Positions 21,110 through 30,499 of a stretch of 49,755 bases of DNA are shown here, piece by piece (within the stretch, counting starts at the first letter, position 1; every line of letters starts with the position of its first letter). Under the pieces are notes generated by a model. That model worked only from the letters and a program-made list of their open reading frames with translations, had not been told where the DNA came from and searched no databases. The position numbers and the translations under genes are program-made. The stretch comes from Gammaproteobacteria bacterium. Lineage in GTDB: Bacteria > Pseudomonadota > Gammaproteobacteria > Steroidobacterales > Steroidobacteraceae. The stretch lies in NCBI GenBank assembly GCA_028293745.1, contig JAQGOF010000079.1:1-49755 (forward strand), in the 5' to 3' direction.

Positions 21110-21847
21110 ATGACCGGTCACTTGATGAACAAACCAGCCGATGCAAGCCCACGCGAGCATGCCGTTGAGATTCGCTTTGGCCAGGCGGGCCTCGTGCAGC
21201 TGAGGCTCCATACTACGGACCCGGGCTCCATCCTGGATGAGCTGACCGGGCGCACGGCTACCGCGCCGCACTTTTTCGAGCGAACGGCGGTATGTCTGGA
21301 TCTGAGCTTGCTCGCGAAGCCACCGGAGGTGGAAGAGATTCGCGCCGTCATCGAGATCGTGCGCCGGGCTGGAATGTTGTCGGTCGGCTTCGCCCAAGGC
21401 GGTGCTTCGGTGGAGGCGTTGGCGATTGAGCTGGATCTTCCTGTGTTTACGCACATACGCGCGCCGAACAAACCCCTCCCGGTGGTGCAAGCTGCACCTG
21501 CTCCCGAACCTGCGTTGCCCGCTCTCATGCAGCATCAACCGGTACGATCGGGCCAACGCGTGTACGCTCGCAATCGCGATCTGATCGTCACGGCGACGGT
21601 TGCCGCTGGAGCGGAAGTGATGGCGGATGGTTGTGTGCATATCTATGGGCCGCTGCGGGGGCGCGTCATGGCTGGTGTTCACGGCGACACGGAGGCGCGT
21701 GTGTTCTGCCAGGCGTTCAACGCAGAGCTGGTATCGATCGCCGGCGTGTTCCGTGTGTTCGAGACGATCCCTGCGGACCTGGCTGGAGTGCCCGTTCAGG
21801 CGTGGCTGGCAGGGGAAGATTTGCGTCTCGCCAAAATTGGCGAATAA
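21110..21847 (+). CDS. minC: Septum site-determining protein MinC
   Basis: MinC blocks FtsZ ring formation away from midcell when recruited to the membrane by MinD. The N-terminal domain (about residues 15-110) shows AVEIRFGQAGLVQLRLH and a conserved Asp-Leu-Ser segment; a Pro/Ala linker near 120-145 precedes the C-terminal beta-helix domain with VRSGQRVYA, CVHIYGPLRGRVMAGVHGD and ARVFCQAFNAELVSIAG. That domain binds MinD. The start is the ATG at 21110; an ATG 15 bases downstream (21125) is equally plausible. minD follows after 39 bases. Confidence 0.95.
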   Translation: MTGHLMNKPADASPREHAVEIRFGQAGLVQLRLHTTDPGSILDELTGRTATAPHFFERTAVCLDLSLLAKPPEVEEIRAVIEIVRRAGMLSVGFAQGGASVEALAIELDLPVFTHIRAPNKPLPVVQAAPAPEPALPALMQHQPVRSGQRVYARNRDLIVTATVAAGAEVMADGCVHIYGPLRGRVMAGVHGDTEARVFCQAFNAELVSIAGVFRVFETIPADLAGVPVQAWLAGEDLRLAKIGE

Positions 21848-21886
21848 AACGAGGGTGCAACACATGCGAAAGAGGAGTCCCAAGCA

Positions 21887-22699
21887 TTGACCGAGATCAT
21901 CGTTGTCACTTCCGGCAAGGGGGGCGTCGGGAAGACGACCACCTCTGCGAGCCTTGCCTGCGGGCTCGCACGCCGCGGTAAGAAGGTCGCCGTGATCGAC
22001 TTCGACATCGGGCTGCGCAATCTCGACCTGATCATGGGTTGCGAGCGGCGCGTGGTCTATGACTTCGTCAACGTCATCCAGGGCGAATGCACGCTCCGGC
22101 AGGCGTTGATCAAGGACAAGCGGCTCGACACGCTGTACGTGCTGGCGGCCTCGCAGACTCGTGACAAGGAAGCCCTCTCCTCCGAAGGCGTTCGCCGTGT
22201 GTTCGATGAGCTCACGGCCGACGGCTTCGATTTCATCGTGGCCGACTCGCCCGCCGGAATCGAAAAAGGCGCGCACCTGGCGATGTATTTCGCCGATCGC
22301 GCAGTGGTCGTGGTGAATCCCGAGGTGTCCTCGGTGCGGGACTCGGATCGGATCCTCGGCCTTCTGTCGAGCAAGACGCTGCGTGCGGAGCAAAACAATG
22401 GGCAGGTGAAGGAACACTTGCTGCTGACTCGCTACAGTCCAAAGCGGGTCGCAACGGGTGAGATGATGAGTGTCGGTGATGTAAAGGAGATTCTCGGGCT
22501 CGACGTCGTCGGCGTAGTGCCCGAATCCGCAGATGTGCTGGCCGCGTCCAATGCCGGCATCCCGGTCATTCTCAATGAGGACAGTGACGTCTCGCGTGCA
22601 TATGAAGACGCTGTTGCACGTCTACTCGGTGAGACTGTGCCATTGCGCTTCGTCGATGAACCAAAGAGAGGGTTCTTCGCACGCATGTTCGGAGGCTGA
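21887..22699 (+). CDS. minD: Septum site-determining protein MinD (membrane ATPase)
   Basis: A 270-residue ParA/MinD ATPase. SGKGGVGKTTTSA at residues 9-21 is the deviant Walker A motif; VIDFDIGLRNLDLIMGCE and FDFIVADSPAGIEKG are conserved switch and Walker B regions. The C-terminus FFARMFGG is the short amphipathic membrane-targeting helix. The start is a TTG with AGAGGAG upstream and aligns with the family start. MinD drives pole-to-pole oscillation with MinE and carries MinC to the membrane. Confidence 0.98.
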   Translation: MTEIIVVTSGKGGVGKTTTSASLACGLARRGKKVAVIDFDIGLRNLDLIMGCERRVVYDFVNVIQGECTLRQALIKDKRLDTLYVLAASQTRDKEALSSEGVRRVFDELTADGFDFIVADSPAGIEKGAHLAMYFADRAVVVVNPEVSSVRDSDRILGLLSSKTLRAEQNNGQVKEHLLLTRYSPKRVATGEMMSVGDVKEILGLDVVGVVPESADVLAASNAGIPVILNEDSDVSRAYEDAVARLLGETVPLRFVDEPKRGFFARMFGG

Positions 22700-22700
22700 T

Positions 22701-22958
22701 ATGGGGCTTCTTGCTTTATTTCGCCGCTCGCCCCCCTCCGCTCATGTCGCGAAAGAGAGGTTGCGCATCATTGTGCAGCAGGAGCGCAACGCACGGGGGG
22801 GTGGACCGGATTACCTGCCGCTTTTGCGCCGTGAGCTGCTGGAAGTGATCCGTAAGTACGTCAACGTCGACCCGGCTGCGGTCCAGATCAATGTGGAGCG
22901 CGAGGACGGCCAGGAGGTGCTGGAATTCTCCGTAGCCCTTCCTGAAAAGGCGCGCTGA
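22701..22958 (+). CDS. minE: Cell division topological specificity factor MinE
   Basis: The 85-residue MinE starts one base after the minD stop. The N-terminal MGLLALFRRS is the membrane-binding segment; ERLRIIVQQERNARGG is the MinD-binding, conformation-switching helix; the rest (LPLLRRELLEVIRKYVNVD, VNVEREDGQEVLEFSVALP) is the dimerisation domain. Length and order are normal. It completes the minCDE operon. Confidence 0.96.
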   Translation: MGLLALFRRSPPSAHVAKERLRIIVQQERNARGGGPDYLPLLRRELLEVIRKYVNVDPAAVQINVEREDGQEVLEFSVALPEKAR

Positions 22959-23822
22959 TTGCTCGAATTGGCGAGTCCGGCTCCGCTGGCGCCCGGCCGG
23001 CTGCGATTGCTGGAGCCCGACGGCAGCTCGGAGTCCGAGCTGCTGAAGCGATTGATCGACGGTACGTACGACAAGCCGTTTATCGAGGACTGCGGTCCTC
23101 TGCGGTACCTGCACTTCGACCTGGACAACGTGCAGAGCGTGATGCGGCACGACGACCCCGATGCCCTTTGCCTGGCCTATACGCGGAAGATGATGACCTT
23201 TCTGCTGTTCAACGCTGAGCCGCGGCGCATTTTGCTGCTGGGTCTTGGCGGGGGGTCGCTGGCTAAGTTTTGCTATCGGCACCTGCCCGGTGCGCAGATC
23301 ACGGTGCTCGAGATCGATCCGAACGTGTTGGCACTGCGCGAGGAGTTCCAAGTGCCACCGGACGATGAGCGCTTTCGTGTGGTTCAGGGCGACGGTGTGG
23401 CGTACATCGGCGGGGGCGCGCCGCGGACAAATTCCGAACGCCCAGCGCGTGAAGACGTGATTCTCGTAGACGCATGCGACCGCGACGGCCTCTCGCCGAC
23501 GCTGGCGGCGCCTGACCTCTACGCGAACCTCAGGCGGCGACTCGCCGTGGGTGGCGTGTTGGTCATGAACGTCTGCGGCGAGCCTGAGGAGATCGAAAGC
23601 CACATTGCCCGGATCCGGGGCGTCTTTGGCGAGCGGCTCATCAGCCTGCCCGCCAAAGAGGACGGCAATCTGATCGTGATGGGGTTCCGGACCGAGCCCA
23701 GCGAATGGGATGGCGCGGAGCTGGACAGGCGCGCTCGCGGGCTGGAGGAGCGGTTTGGGCTGGCTTTCCCGCGCTACGTGCGCCAGCTGGTCTACGGGAT
23801 GCGCGGCGCTCACACGCTTTGA
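22959..23822 (+). CDS. Spermidine synthase-like (PABS domain) methyltransferase-fold protein
   Basis: A 287-residue protein of the polyamine-synthase fold. ILLLGLGGGSLAKFCYR is the nucleotide-binding glycine loop, TVLEIDPNVLALR the acidic end of strand 2, and ILVDACDRDGLSP the strand-4 Asp region. The N-terminal Tyr-Asp-Lys-Pro segment and the LHFDLDNVQSVMR block are shared with SpeE-like proteins. True spermidine synthases have an acidic pair that binds putrescine; whether it is complete here is uncertain, so the substrate is open. The start is a TTG immediately after the minE stop (TGATTG), with no gap, so expression is probably coupled to minCDE. Confidence 0.82.
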   Translation: MLELASPAPLAPGRLRLLEPDGSSESELLKRLIDGTYDKPFIEDCGPLRYLHFDLDNVQSVMRHDDPDALCLAYTRKMMTFLLFNAEPRRILLLGLGGGSLAKFCYRHLPGAQITVLEIDPNVLALREEFQVPPDDERFRVVQGDGVAYIGGGAPRTNSERPAREDVILVDACDRDGLSPTLAAPDLYANLRRRLAVGGVLVMNVCGEPEEIESHIARIRGVFGERLISLPAKEDGNLIVMGFRTEPSEWDGAELDRRARGLEERFGLAFPRYVRQLVYGMRGAHTL

Positions 23823-23844
23823 GCTGCCGGGTTGAGCTGCCGGG
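23819..23844 (+). repeat. Tandem 13-bp duplication over a stop codon
   Basis: TTGAGCTGCCGGG occurs twice head to tail, at 23819-23831 and 23832-23844. The first copy contains the stop codon of the spermidine-synthase-like gene. This is probably a replication-slippage duplication with no coding effect. Confidence 0.8.
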
Positions 23845-24246
23845 GGATTTGGGCTGCGTCGGCAATTTGACCCGCACCGGCGTGCCCCGGCTCAAATCCG
23901 CGGACTGAAAAGCGCCCGTCGGGAGGCGGTAACACACCGGTGCGAGTCGGTTGGATTCCTACCCGCTCGATGCCTCGCGGGTCGAGCTCGCTCCAATGTG
24001 GAGACGTTGGGAAGGTGGATCCTTAGTTCCGTCGTCGGGACACAGCATCGCGCATCCATGCTGAGCAGAACCTGAACGAGGCAGAGCGACTCGTCGAAGC
24101 GCAAGATCTTGTCGAGAGTGAGCTTCGCGGCACACAGGTCCTTGTGATGCTCGAGCCGCGCCGCGCCCGGGCCACGCGTGGTGATGTCTTTATCAACATG
24201 GGAAATAGTCCCACACAGACGCGTGCCTGCGCACCCAGGTATTTCT
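23845..24246. other. About 400 bp without a convincing gene
   Basis: The space between the spermidine-synthase-like gene and the convergent HTH regulator gene holds no complete reading frame I trust. One plus-strand frame from about 24019 to 24200 (AEQNLNEAERLVEAQDLVE) reads like a helical protein but starts right after an in-frame stop and lacks a usable start codon until 24144, so it may be a gene relic. No tRNA cloverleaf or terminator with a T run was found. Confidence 0.4.
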
Positions 24247-24993
24247 TTAGCTCGCCGCGGGTGAGTCGCGGTCGAACTGGGAGAAGCCACTGTAGTTCCA
24301 AGGGCGTACTGCCAGGACAAACGCAACGCCGTTCCGCTTCTGGGTCGTGGAGCGGTCGCGCTCGATGATCTCGGCGCACTCGCGTGAGGCTCCCCTCAGG
24401 GCTCGCTTGAGTTGCACCAACGCTTCCTCGGACACCCGTCCACCGTGAAAGAAGAATTCTTCTTGAGGACCGGCGAAGGGGCTGGCGAAGAATTCGCGCA
24501 ACAGTTTCTGGTGGATGTATTTCTGCACGGGCCCGCCGGGCCGCCAGCTGAAATGGCGGCTGACGAGCAGGCGCACGCGATTCCCCGGCTGCAGCTCGAT
24601 CACTTTGAGGCGGTCGAGCCGGATGAGGTATTGCAGGGCTTCGCGCTCGTTGAAGCGGTAATCCTGGATCACCTCCTCGAAGGGCGTGCGCAGGAGCACC
24701 AGCCAGGTCATGAAGAGCAGCTTGGGATCGGACACCACCTCGCTTTCCTGGGCCAGTGTCAGTTGACTGGTGGGGGCCGCGCGGTCTGCCGCCCGGTCCA
24801 GGATGTCCCGCAGGCCCAGGCCGATGAGCTCGCAGATCTGGTCAACGCGGTGCAGTGACAGGTCCTGCGTCGAGAACAATCGCTTCACGCTGGCCACGCT
24901 CAATTCCAGCTTCTGCGCGACATGGGTGTACGTGTGCCCGCTTTCGCGCAGGGCTTTTTTTAGCTCGGCGACGATTTGTGCGCGCTGTGCCAA
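24247..24993 (-). CDS. XRE-like helix-turn-helix transcriptional regulator
   Basis: A 248-residue protein with an N-terminal HTH at about residues 8-60 (THVAQKLELSVASVKRLFST), followed by QDLSLHRVDQICELIGLGLRD, the usual end of a Cro/CI-type domain. The remaining 180 residues are a mostly helical domain that I cannot assign to a ligand. The TTG start at 24993 has AGGAG eight bases upstream. It is divergent from aas-lplT, and an imperfect 19-bp palindrome lies between the two starts; control of lipid-remodelling genes is therefore possible but inferred. Confidence 0.82.
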   Translation of the reverse strand: MAQRAQIVAELKKALRESGHTYTHVAQKLELSVASVKRLFSTQDLSLHRVDQICELIGLGLRDILDRAADRAAPTSQLTLAQESEVVSDPKLLFMTWLVLLRTPFEEVIQDYRFNEREALQYLIRLDRLKVIELQPGNRVRLLVSRHFSWRPGGPVQKYIHQKLLREFFASPFAGPQEEFFFHGGRVSEEALVQLKRALRGASRECAEIIERDRSTTQKRNGVAFVLAVRPWNYSGFSQFDRDSPAAS

Positions 24994-25025
24994 AAGAGGT
25001 CTCCTAGCGGGCTCTGGCGCTTTAC

Positions 25026-25044
25026 GGTATCACGTGGTAATACC
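25026..25044. promoter_or_regulatory. Imperfect 19-bp palindrome, candidate operator between regulator and aas
   Basis: GGTATCACGTGGTAATACC has symmetric outer arms GGTAT/ATACC and inner AC/GT pairs around a 3-base centre. It lies 33 bases from the regulator's TTG start and 112 bases before the aas ATG. A site for the adjacent HTH protein is the simplest reading. Confidence 0.45.
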
Positions 25045-25155
25045 TTTCGGCCAATTCTCCGCCACTTGCCACACCGAAGTGGCGACATGCGTGACCATGC
25101 TGGAAATTAGGGCCTGCACAGTTCACCGCAGCGTGCGGTTCGAAGGGAAGGAGCT

Positions 25156-27333
25156 ATGAAGAGCCCGAACGACCTTGGCCCGCGGATAGTGAGATTCCTG
25201 TTCCGGATCGTCCTGAGGCCGCTGTTTCGTGTTGAGCTCAGTGGCGATCCGCGGGAGTTCGCGAACGAGCGCACTCTGATCGTGGCCAACCACGAGTCCT
25301 TCCTGGATGGTGTGCTGCTCGGCGGCTTCCTGCCGGTGGGCGCCACTTTCGTGGTGCATGCCCAGGTGACGAGCAAGTGGTACTTCCGCTGGCTGTTGAA
25401 GTACGTCCCACACCTGGCGGTGGACTCGGCCAGCCCTCTTGCCATGAAGCTCATCTGCAGACTCGTTGAGACAGGGACGCCGGTGGTCATCTTCCCGGAA
25501 GGCCGACTGACCATCACGGGGTCTCTGATGAAGGTGTACGACGGCGCCGCGTTCGTTGCCGCCAAGACGGGCGCGACCGTGGTGCCGGTCCGTATAGAGG
25601 GCTCGGGGCGCAGTTACTTCGGGCGGCTGGCGGGAATCTATCCGCTCAGGCTGTTTCCCAAGATCCGGATCATGATTCAGCCGCGCCGGCAGATTCCAAT
25701 GCCGCAGCTTCCGTCGGCAAAGCTTCGTAGACGCCGCGCGGGCGAGATGATGCGCCGGATCCTGCTCGACATGCTGGTTGCCACTCGACCCCGGCGTACG
25801 CTCTTCCAGGCCTTTCTGGATGCGAAGGCGACGTTTGGGGCGGGCTACAAGCTCGTGGAGGACGTACGGCTGCGGGAAGAATCGTATGGCTCGCTGATGC
25901 GCATGGCGCTCGGCCTGGGTCGCCTGATGAGCTCCGCAACCCGGCCGGGCGAGATCGTCGGTGTGATGACGCCGAACGCGGCTCCTACGCTCGGCTTGGT
26001 TCTTGGACTTTCAGCGACCGGGCGCGTGCCGGCGATGTTGAATTACACAGCCGGAGCGGAAGGTCTGCGTGCAGCCTGCACCGTCGCCCGGATCTCCAAC
26101 ATCGTCACCTCACGATCATTCCTCGAGAAGGCACGCTTGACGCAGCTCGTGGAGCAGCTTCCCAACATCCGCGTGCACTACCTGGAGGATATGAAGGACC
26201 GGGTGGGCTTCTCGGACAAGCTCTGGATCGTCTGGCGCCGGTTCTTTTCGGGCTCGCTGGGCTCGAGTCAGCAACCGGAGGATGCGGCGATCGTGTTGTT
26301 CACTTCGGGATCGGAAGGCCGGCCGAAGGGAGTCGTGCACTCGCACAATTCCCTGCTGTCGAATGTCGCGCAGATCCGCGCGGTCGCGGATTTCACGCCG
26401 CTCGACAAATTCATGATTGCGCTGCCCGTGTTTCATTCGTTCGGGCTCACCTGCGGCATCGTCATGCCGCTGGTGTCGGGCTGTAAAGCGTTTCTGTATC
26501 CCAGCCCGCTGCACTACCGGATCATTCCGGAGCTGGTGTACGACCGCAATTGCACGGTGCTGTTTGGAACTTCGACGTTCCTGGGCAACTACGGCAAGTT
26601 TGCGCATCCTTATGACTTTGGGCGCCTGCGATATGTCGTGGCGGGCGCGGAGAAGCTCTCGGAGGATGTGCGCCGCCTGTGGATAGAGAAGTTTGGCATC
26701 CGCGTGCTCGAAGGCTATGGGGTCACCGAGTGCGCCCCCGTGATCGCAGTCAACGTGCCCATGGCCTGCCGCATCGGCAGCGTTGGGCAGCTCGCGCCGG
26801 GGATGCGATACGAGCTCGAGCCTGTGCCGGGCATCGAGAACGCGGGCGTGCTGCACGTTACCGGTCCGAACGTCATGAAGGGCTATCTTCTCTACGAGAA
26901 GCCCGGGGAGATTCAGCCGCCCGAGTCTATTCACGAGGGATGGTATTCGACGGGCGACATCGTGCATGTCGATGAGGATGAGTTCGTTCACATCCGTGGG
27001 CGGGTGAAGCGGTTCGCGAAGATTGCCGGAGAGATGATTTCGTTGGAGGTGGTAGAGCGGCTTGCGGCTGTTGCCTCTGCCGGATTCGCGCATGCGGCGT
27101 CGACTCGCAGTGATGCCGCGAAGGGCGAAGCGCTGGTGTTGTTTACTACGGATCCGGGCTTGCGCCGTGAACAGCTGGGGGCCGCTGCCAAGAGCTCGGG
27201 CGCGCCGGAGCTTGCCGTGCCGCGCGTCATTCAGTTCGTGAGCGAGATCCCGCTGCTCGGGACTGGTAAGACCGACTACGTGCAGTTGAAGAAGCGCGCC
27301 GAGGCAACCGCTGCTGCGGCGAGCGCTGCCTGA
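25156..27333 (+). CDS. aas: Bifunctional acyltransferase / acyl-ACP synthetase Aas
   Basis: A 725-residue fusion that re-acylates lysophospholipids at the inner membrane. The N-terminal PlsC-type domain has the H-x4-D motif (NHESFLD, His46 and Asp51) and FPEGR at residues 113-117. From about residue 230 an AMP-binding domain follows: [17 protein letters not shown] near 380 is the ATP loop, [11 protein letters not shown] and [20 protein letters not shown] are later conserved motifs. This is the E. coli Aas architecture, where 2-acyl-glycerophosphoethanolamine is acylated using acyl-ACP made in situ. lplT follows 19 bases downstream, so a lysophospholipid import and repair unit is strongly supported. 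Confidence 0.95.
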   Translation: MKSPNDLGPRIVRFLFRIVLRPLFRVELSGDPREFANERTLIVANHESFLDGVLLGGFLPVGATFVVHAQVTSKWYFRWLLKYVPHLAVDSASPLAMKLICRLVETGTPVVIFPEGRLTITGSLMKVYDGAAFVAAKTGATVVPVRIEGSGRSYFGRLAGIYPLRLFPKIRIMIQPRRQIPMPQLPSAKLRRRRAGEMMRRILLDMLVATRPRRTLFQAFLDAKATFGAGYKLVEDVRLREESYGSLMRMALGLGRLMSSATRPGEIVGVMTPNAAPTLGLVLGLSATGRVPAMLNYTAGAEGLRAACTVARISNIVTSRSFLEKARLTQLVEQLPNIRVHYLEDMKDRVGFSDKLWIVWRRFFSGSLGSSQQPEDAAIVLFTSGSEGRPKGVVHSHNSLLSNVAQIRAVADFTPLDKFMIALPVFHSFGLTCGIVMPLVSGCKAFLYPSPLHYRIIPELVYDRNCTVLFGTSTFLGNYGKFAHPYDFGRLRYVVAGAEKLSEDVRRLWIEKFGIRVLEGYGVTECAPVIAVNVPMACRIGSVGQLAPGMRYELEPVPGIENAGVLHVTGPNVMKGYLLYEKPGEIQPPESIHEGWYSTGDIVHVDEDEFVHIRGRVKRFAKIAGEMISLEVVERLAAVASAGFAHAASTRSDAAKGEALVLFTTDPGLRREQLGAAAKSSGAPELAVPRVIQFVSEIPLLGTGKTDYVQLKKRAEATAAAASAA

Positions 27334-27352
27334 GCTGACCCACTGGCTGACA

Positions 27353-28585
27353 ATGAAGGATATGTCGAAGATGGATTCCAAACAGTCTGGAGTTTTGTGG
27401 TCGCGCGGCCTGATGGCGGTTCTCGCAGCTCAGTTTTTATCGGCGATGGCGGACAACGCGTTGTTGTTCGGAGCACTCGCGCTGTTGCGCATCGACCGCT
27501 ACCCCGCCTGGACCGAGCCGCTGCTGCAGGAGTTTTTCGTAGGCGCCTACATCATCCTGGCGCCCTTTGCCGGTCCGTTCGCGGATGCGTTGCCGAAGGG
27601 CCGGGTGATGTTGATCTCGAATGGATTGAAGCTCGGCGGCGCCCTCGGGATGTGGCTGGGACTGAATCCATTCCTCACCTATGGCCTGGTGGGTGCGGGC
27701 GCCGCAGCCTATTCACCGGCCAAGTACGGCATTCTCTCTGAGCTGGTGTCGGCGGACCAACTCGTCAAGGCCAATGGGTTGCTGGAGTCGTCCACCATTG
27801 CTGCCATCCTGGCTGGTGCGATCGCGGGCGGTGCGCTCGCGGACTGGAGCGTGTGGGGTACCTTGGGTGTCGTCACCGCCTGTTACGGCGCTGCCGCCGC
27901 CGCCAACTTGCTCATCCCGCGGCTGCCGCCGGCTCATGTCTTGACCTCGTTCTCGCTGGGGTCAATGCTGCGGGACTTCGGCACCGCTGTCCGTGTCATG
28001 GTGAAGACGCCGGACACGCGTTTCTCCATGGTTGGAACCAGCTTGTTCTGGGGAACGGGGGGTACCATGCGATTTCTGCTGGTGGCCTGGGTACCCGTCG
28101 CGCTGGGAATTACCAACAACAAGATGCCGGCATTCCTCAACGCGATGGTGGCGGTCGGCATCGTCATCGGTGCAGGATTGGCGGCCAAGTTTGTAACGCT
28201 CGAGAAGGCTGACCGCGCGGTGCCAGCGGGTGTGCTCATCGGGGTCGCGGTATGCATCCTGGCTGTTACAACCAACATGCCGGCGGCGTTCGCTGTCATG
28301 GCGCTGGTCGGCGCTTGTGGCGGATTCTTCGTAGTGCCGTTGAACGCGCTGCTGCAGGAGAGAGGGCGGGAGAGTGTCGGCGCGGGACACGCCATTGCCG
28401 TGCAGAATCTCGCTGAAAATAGCGCCATGCTGGTGATGATCGGGCTGTATACGCTGGCGGTTCGGGCGGGGACGCCGATTGTCGGCATTGCGGGAGTGTT
28501 CGGTGCGGGACTCGCGGTCGCGATTGGGTGGCTGTGGGTGCATCGGGTGCGCAGCCGCGGTGGGCATCCCGTGCGAGTACCCTAG
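27353..28585 (+). CDS. lplT: Lysophospholipid transporter LplT
   Basis: A major-facilitator flippase that moves lysophospholipids across the inner membrane to Aas. [21 protein letters not shown] near the start closely matches E. coli LplT, and about twelve hydrophobic segments follow over 410 residues. [21 protein letters not shown] is another conserved LplT block. ATG codons at 27353, 27362 and 27371 are all possible; the third has AGGA ten bases upstream and gives the usual length. The stop codon is interlocked with that of the convergent aldo/keto reductase in a CTAG. Confidence 0.94.
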   Translation: MKDMSKMDSKQSGVLWSRGLMAVLAAQFLSAMADNALLFGALALLRIDRYPAWTEPLLQEFFVGAYIILAPFAGPFADALPKGRVMLISNGLKLGGALGMWLGLNPFLTYGLVGAGAAAYSPAKYGILSELVSADQLVKANGLLESSTIAAILAGAIAGGALADWSVWGTLGVVTACYGAAAAANLLIPRLPPAHVLTSFSLGSMLRDFGTAVRVMVKTPDTRFSMVGTSLFWGTGGTMRFLLVAWVPVALGITNNKMPAFLNAMVAVGIVIGAGLAAKFVTLEKADRAVPAGVLIGVAVCILAVTTNMPAAFAVMALVGACGGFFVVPLNALLQERGRESVGAGHAIAVQNLAENSAMLVMIGLYTLAVRAGTPIVGIAGVFGAGLAVAIGWLWVHRVRSRGGHPVRVP

Positions 28586-29418
28586 AAGAGGGAGGTTACG
28601 CGGGTCAGCTCAGGATCGGTGAGTTGGAATTCGAAGATCGCCAGGTCGTCGCGCATGTGGGTGCCGGAGCGCGTGCCGGTGAGCGGTACCACGCCGATCT
28701 GGGTCAGAAAGCGGAACAGGATTTGCGCCGCGTTGCGCTGGTATTTGTCAGCCAGGGCGGTGACCGTGCGGTGGCTCAGGATGTGTGGATTCGCGGAGAG
28801 CGTCCAGAAGCTTTGATAAATGATGTTGCGCTTGCGGCAGTACACACGCAGATCGTGGTCGTAGCGGGTATCGGCATGGAATCTGTTCTGCAGGACCGCC
28901 GGCTTGATACGAGCTTCGTTGTACAGTGACTCGAGTTGCCGCAGCTGGTAGCAGTTGCTGATTCCGAGTTGCCCTGCCTTGCCGGCGTCGACCAGGGCCT
29001 CCATCGCCTGCCAGACTTCGTGGGTTTGCCTCGCTGTCGGTAGCGGCGAATGCAGGACCAGGCAGTCGAGGCGTTCGGTTCGCAGGTTCTGGAGCGAGAC
29101 CTCGCAGGACTGCGCAACTTGTTGGTGAAGCGGGGCTGCAGGGTCGTACGGAATGCGTTGCGGGTCCTGGCCGGACAGCGGTGTGAATTTCGTCTGCAGG
29201 TATAGATCGTCGCGCGTCAGGCCTGGCGCGAGGGCCGCAGCTATGCCCGTACCCACACCGGCTTCTTCATAGTGCTTGGGCTGGCAGGCGGTATCGAGAC
29301 CGCGAAATCCGTGGCGGATCGCGGTCGCGACCAGGTGTTCGGTGTCGGCTTTCTTCCAGGCGGTCCCGTAGAGGATCTGCGGCATTCTGATGCCGGTTGC
29401 GCAAGTGAAGCTGTCCAC
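28582..29418 (-). CDS. Aldo/keto reductase family protein
   Basis: A 278-residue NADPH-dependent oxidoreductase of the TIM-barrel AKR family. The catalytic tetrad can be read: Asp in GLDTAC, Tyr in KHYEEAGVG, Lys in LQTKFTP and His in [19 protein letters not shown] and [17 protein letters not shown] are the cofactor-side motifs. The substrate is unknown. I chose the GTG at 29418 because GAGGAG lies at the right distance; an ATG at 29568 would overlap the divergent gene. The AKR lacks a signal peptide and is cytoplasmic. Confidence 0.9.
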   Translation of the reverse strand: MDSFTCATGIRMPQILYGTAWKKADTEHLVATAIRHGFRGLDTACQPKHYEEAGVGTGIAAALAPGLTRDDLYLQTKFTPLSGQDPQRIPYDPAAPLHQQVAQSCEVSLQNLRTERLDCLVLHSPLPTARQTHEVWQAMEALVDAGKAGQLGISNCYQLRQLESLYNEARIKPAVLQNRFHADTRYDHDLRVYCRKRNIIYQSFWTLSANPHILSHRTVTALADKYQRNAAQILFRFLTQIGVVPLTGTRSGTHMRDDLAIFEFQLTDPELTRVTSLF

Positions 29419-29509
29419 CGGCTCTCCTCGCTGGGAAGGTAAACTGACCCGCGGAGTGTAAATCTTCCCGAGTGGGAACAGGCCACCCGGGAATAGGCCA
29501 CGGGAATAT

Positions 29510-30499
29510 ATGCCCAGCGGACAATATAAAATAGCGGTTTTGGGAGCCGGCGCGATCGGCTCGATCATTGGCGCGCACCTGGCCCGGGCTGGGCATTCGG
29601 TCGCTATGCTGGCTCGCGGCCGGCGAGCGGAGCACGTGGCCTCGCAGGGTCTTGTGATCTGCGGGCTGGCGGAATTTTCGATTCCGGTGCACGTTCTGCG
29701 CGATCCTGCACAGCTGAGCAGCGCGGATGTGCTGATCGTCGCTACGAAGACGCCGGGGACAGCGGAGGCACTGGCTAACCTGCGTCACGTGGACATCGGG
29801 TTGGCCTTTTCGATCCAGAACGGGCCTTTGAAGAACGAGCTCTTGTCTGCAACCTTCGGGGCTGACCGGGTGCTGGGCTCACTGGCCGATACCAGCGGGG
29901 AGATGTTGGCCGACGGCCGGGTGCTGTTCACTCGCAACGTCAACATTCTGTTGGGTGAGCTGTCTGGTGGCGAAAGCTCGCGGGCACGCGACGTTGCCGC
30001 GACGATAGACTCATCCGGAGTACGCTCAACCGCTGTGCCCGGCATTTTGAGTGTGGAGTGGTCGAAGTTCGTAACGTGGGTGGGTATGTTCGCGTTGGCG
30101 GTGATGACCCGCTCGGTGACCTGGCGCTATATGACCGATCCGGATGCGGCGTTGGTACTGGTGAGGCTCACGCGTGAAATGGGCCATCTGGCTCAGGCGC
30201 TCGGAATCGAACTGACGGATAAGGCGAACCTCCCGGCCGCGAGCCTTTGCAGTGGCACTGAGGAAAGTGCCGTGCAGATGGTCGTAGGGGCAGGTCGCGT
30301 GTTCGAAGCACGCGCGCCGGAGCATCGTTTGTCGGCGTTGCAGGACCTGAGTGCGGGGCGCCCGCTCGAGGTTCACGAGACATTGGGCTATGCCTTGCGG
30401 AAGGCGGCCGAGCGCGGCATTCCGATGCCGCTGCTCGATGGTTTCTATCGTGTTATTTCGACTATGGAGCGCATCAGGCAGGCTACGCCGGCTTCTTAG
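29510..30499 (+). CDS. Ketopantoate reductase (ApbA/PanE) family protein, atypical active site
   Basis: A 329-residue protein of the 2-dehydropantoate 2-reductase family. The Rossmann motif is GAGAIG at residues 12-17, the ATKTPGTAE and QNG (103-105) blocks are present, and the catalytic Lys is Lys186 in EWSKFVTW. In E. coli PanE the residue four positions after this Lys is the substrate-binding Asn180; here it is Trp190. The substrate may therefore differ from ketopantoate. The gene is divergent from the aldo/keto reductase, with 91 bases between starts, and its last 17 bases overlap the antisense amidohydrolase gene. Confidence 0.85.
   Translation: MPSGQYKIAVLGAGAIGSIIGAHLARAGHSVAMLARGRRAEHVASQGLVICGLAEFSIPVHVLRDPAQLSSADVLIVATKTPGTAEALANLRHVDIGLAFSIQNGPLKNELLSATFGADRVLGSLADTSGEMLADGRVLFTRNVNILLGELSGGESSRARDVAATIDSSGVRSTAVPGILSVEWSKFVTWVGMFALAVMTRSVTWRYMTDPDAALVLVRLTREMGHLAQALGIELTDKANLPAASLCSGTEESAVQMVVGAGRVFEARAPEHRLSALQDLSAGRPLEVHETLGYALRKAAERGIPMPLLDGFYRVISTMERIRQATPAS

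Noticed and set aside
21104..22417. 437-codon frame antisense to minC and minD
   Set aside because: Shadow of two certain genes; composition unlike a real protein.
23900..23990. tRNA-like segment with GGTTGGATTCC
   Set aside because: No acceptor stem or anticodon arm can be folded around it, and the T-loop consensus is not met.
26116..27381. 421-codon frame antisense to aas
   Set aside because: His/Arg-rich shadow of aas with no domain and no usable ribosome-binding site.
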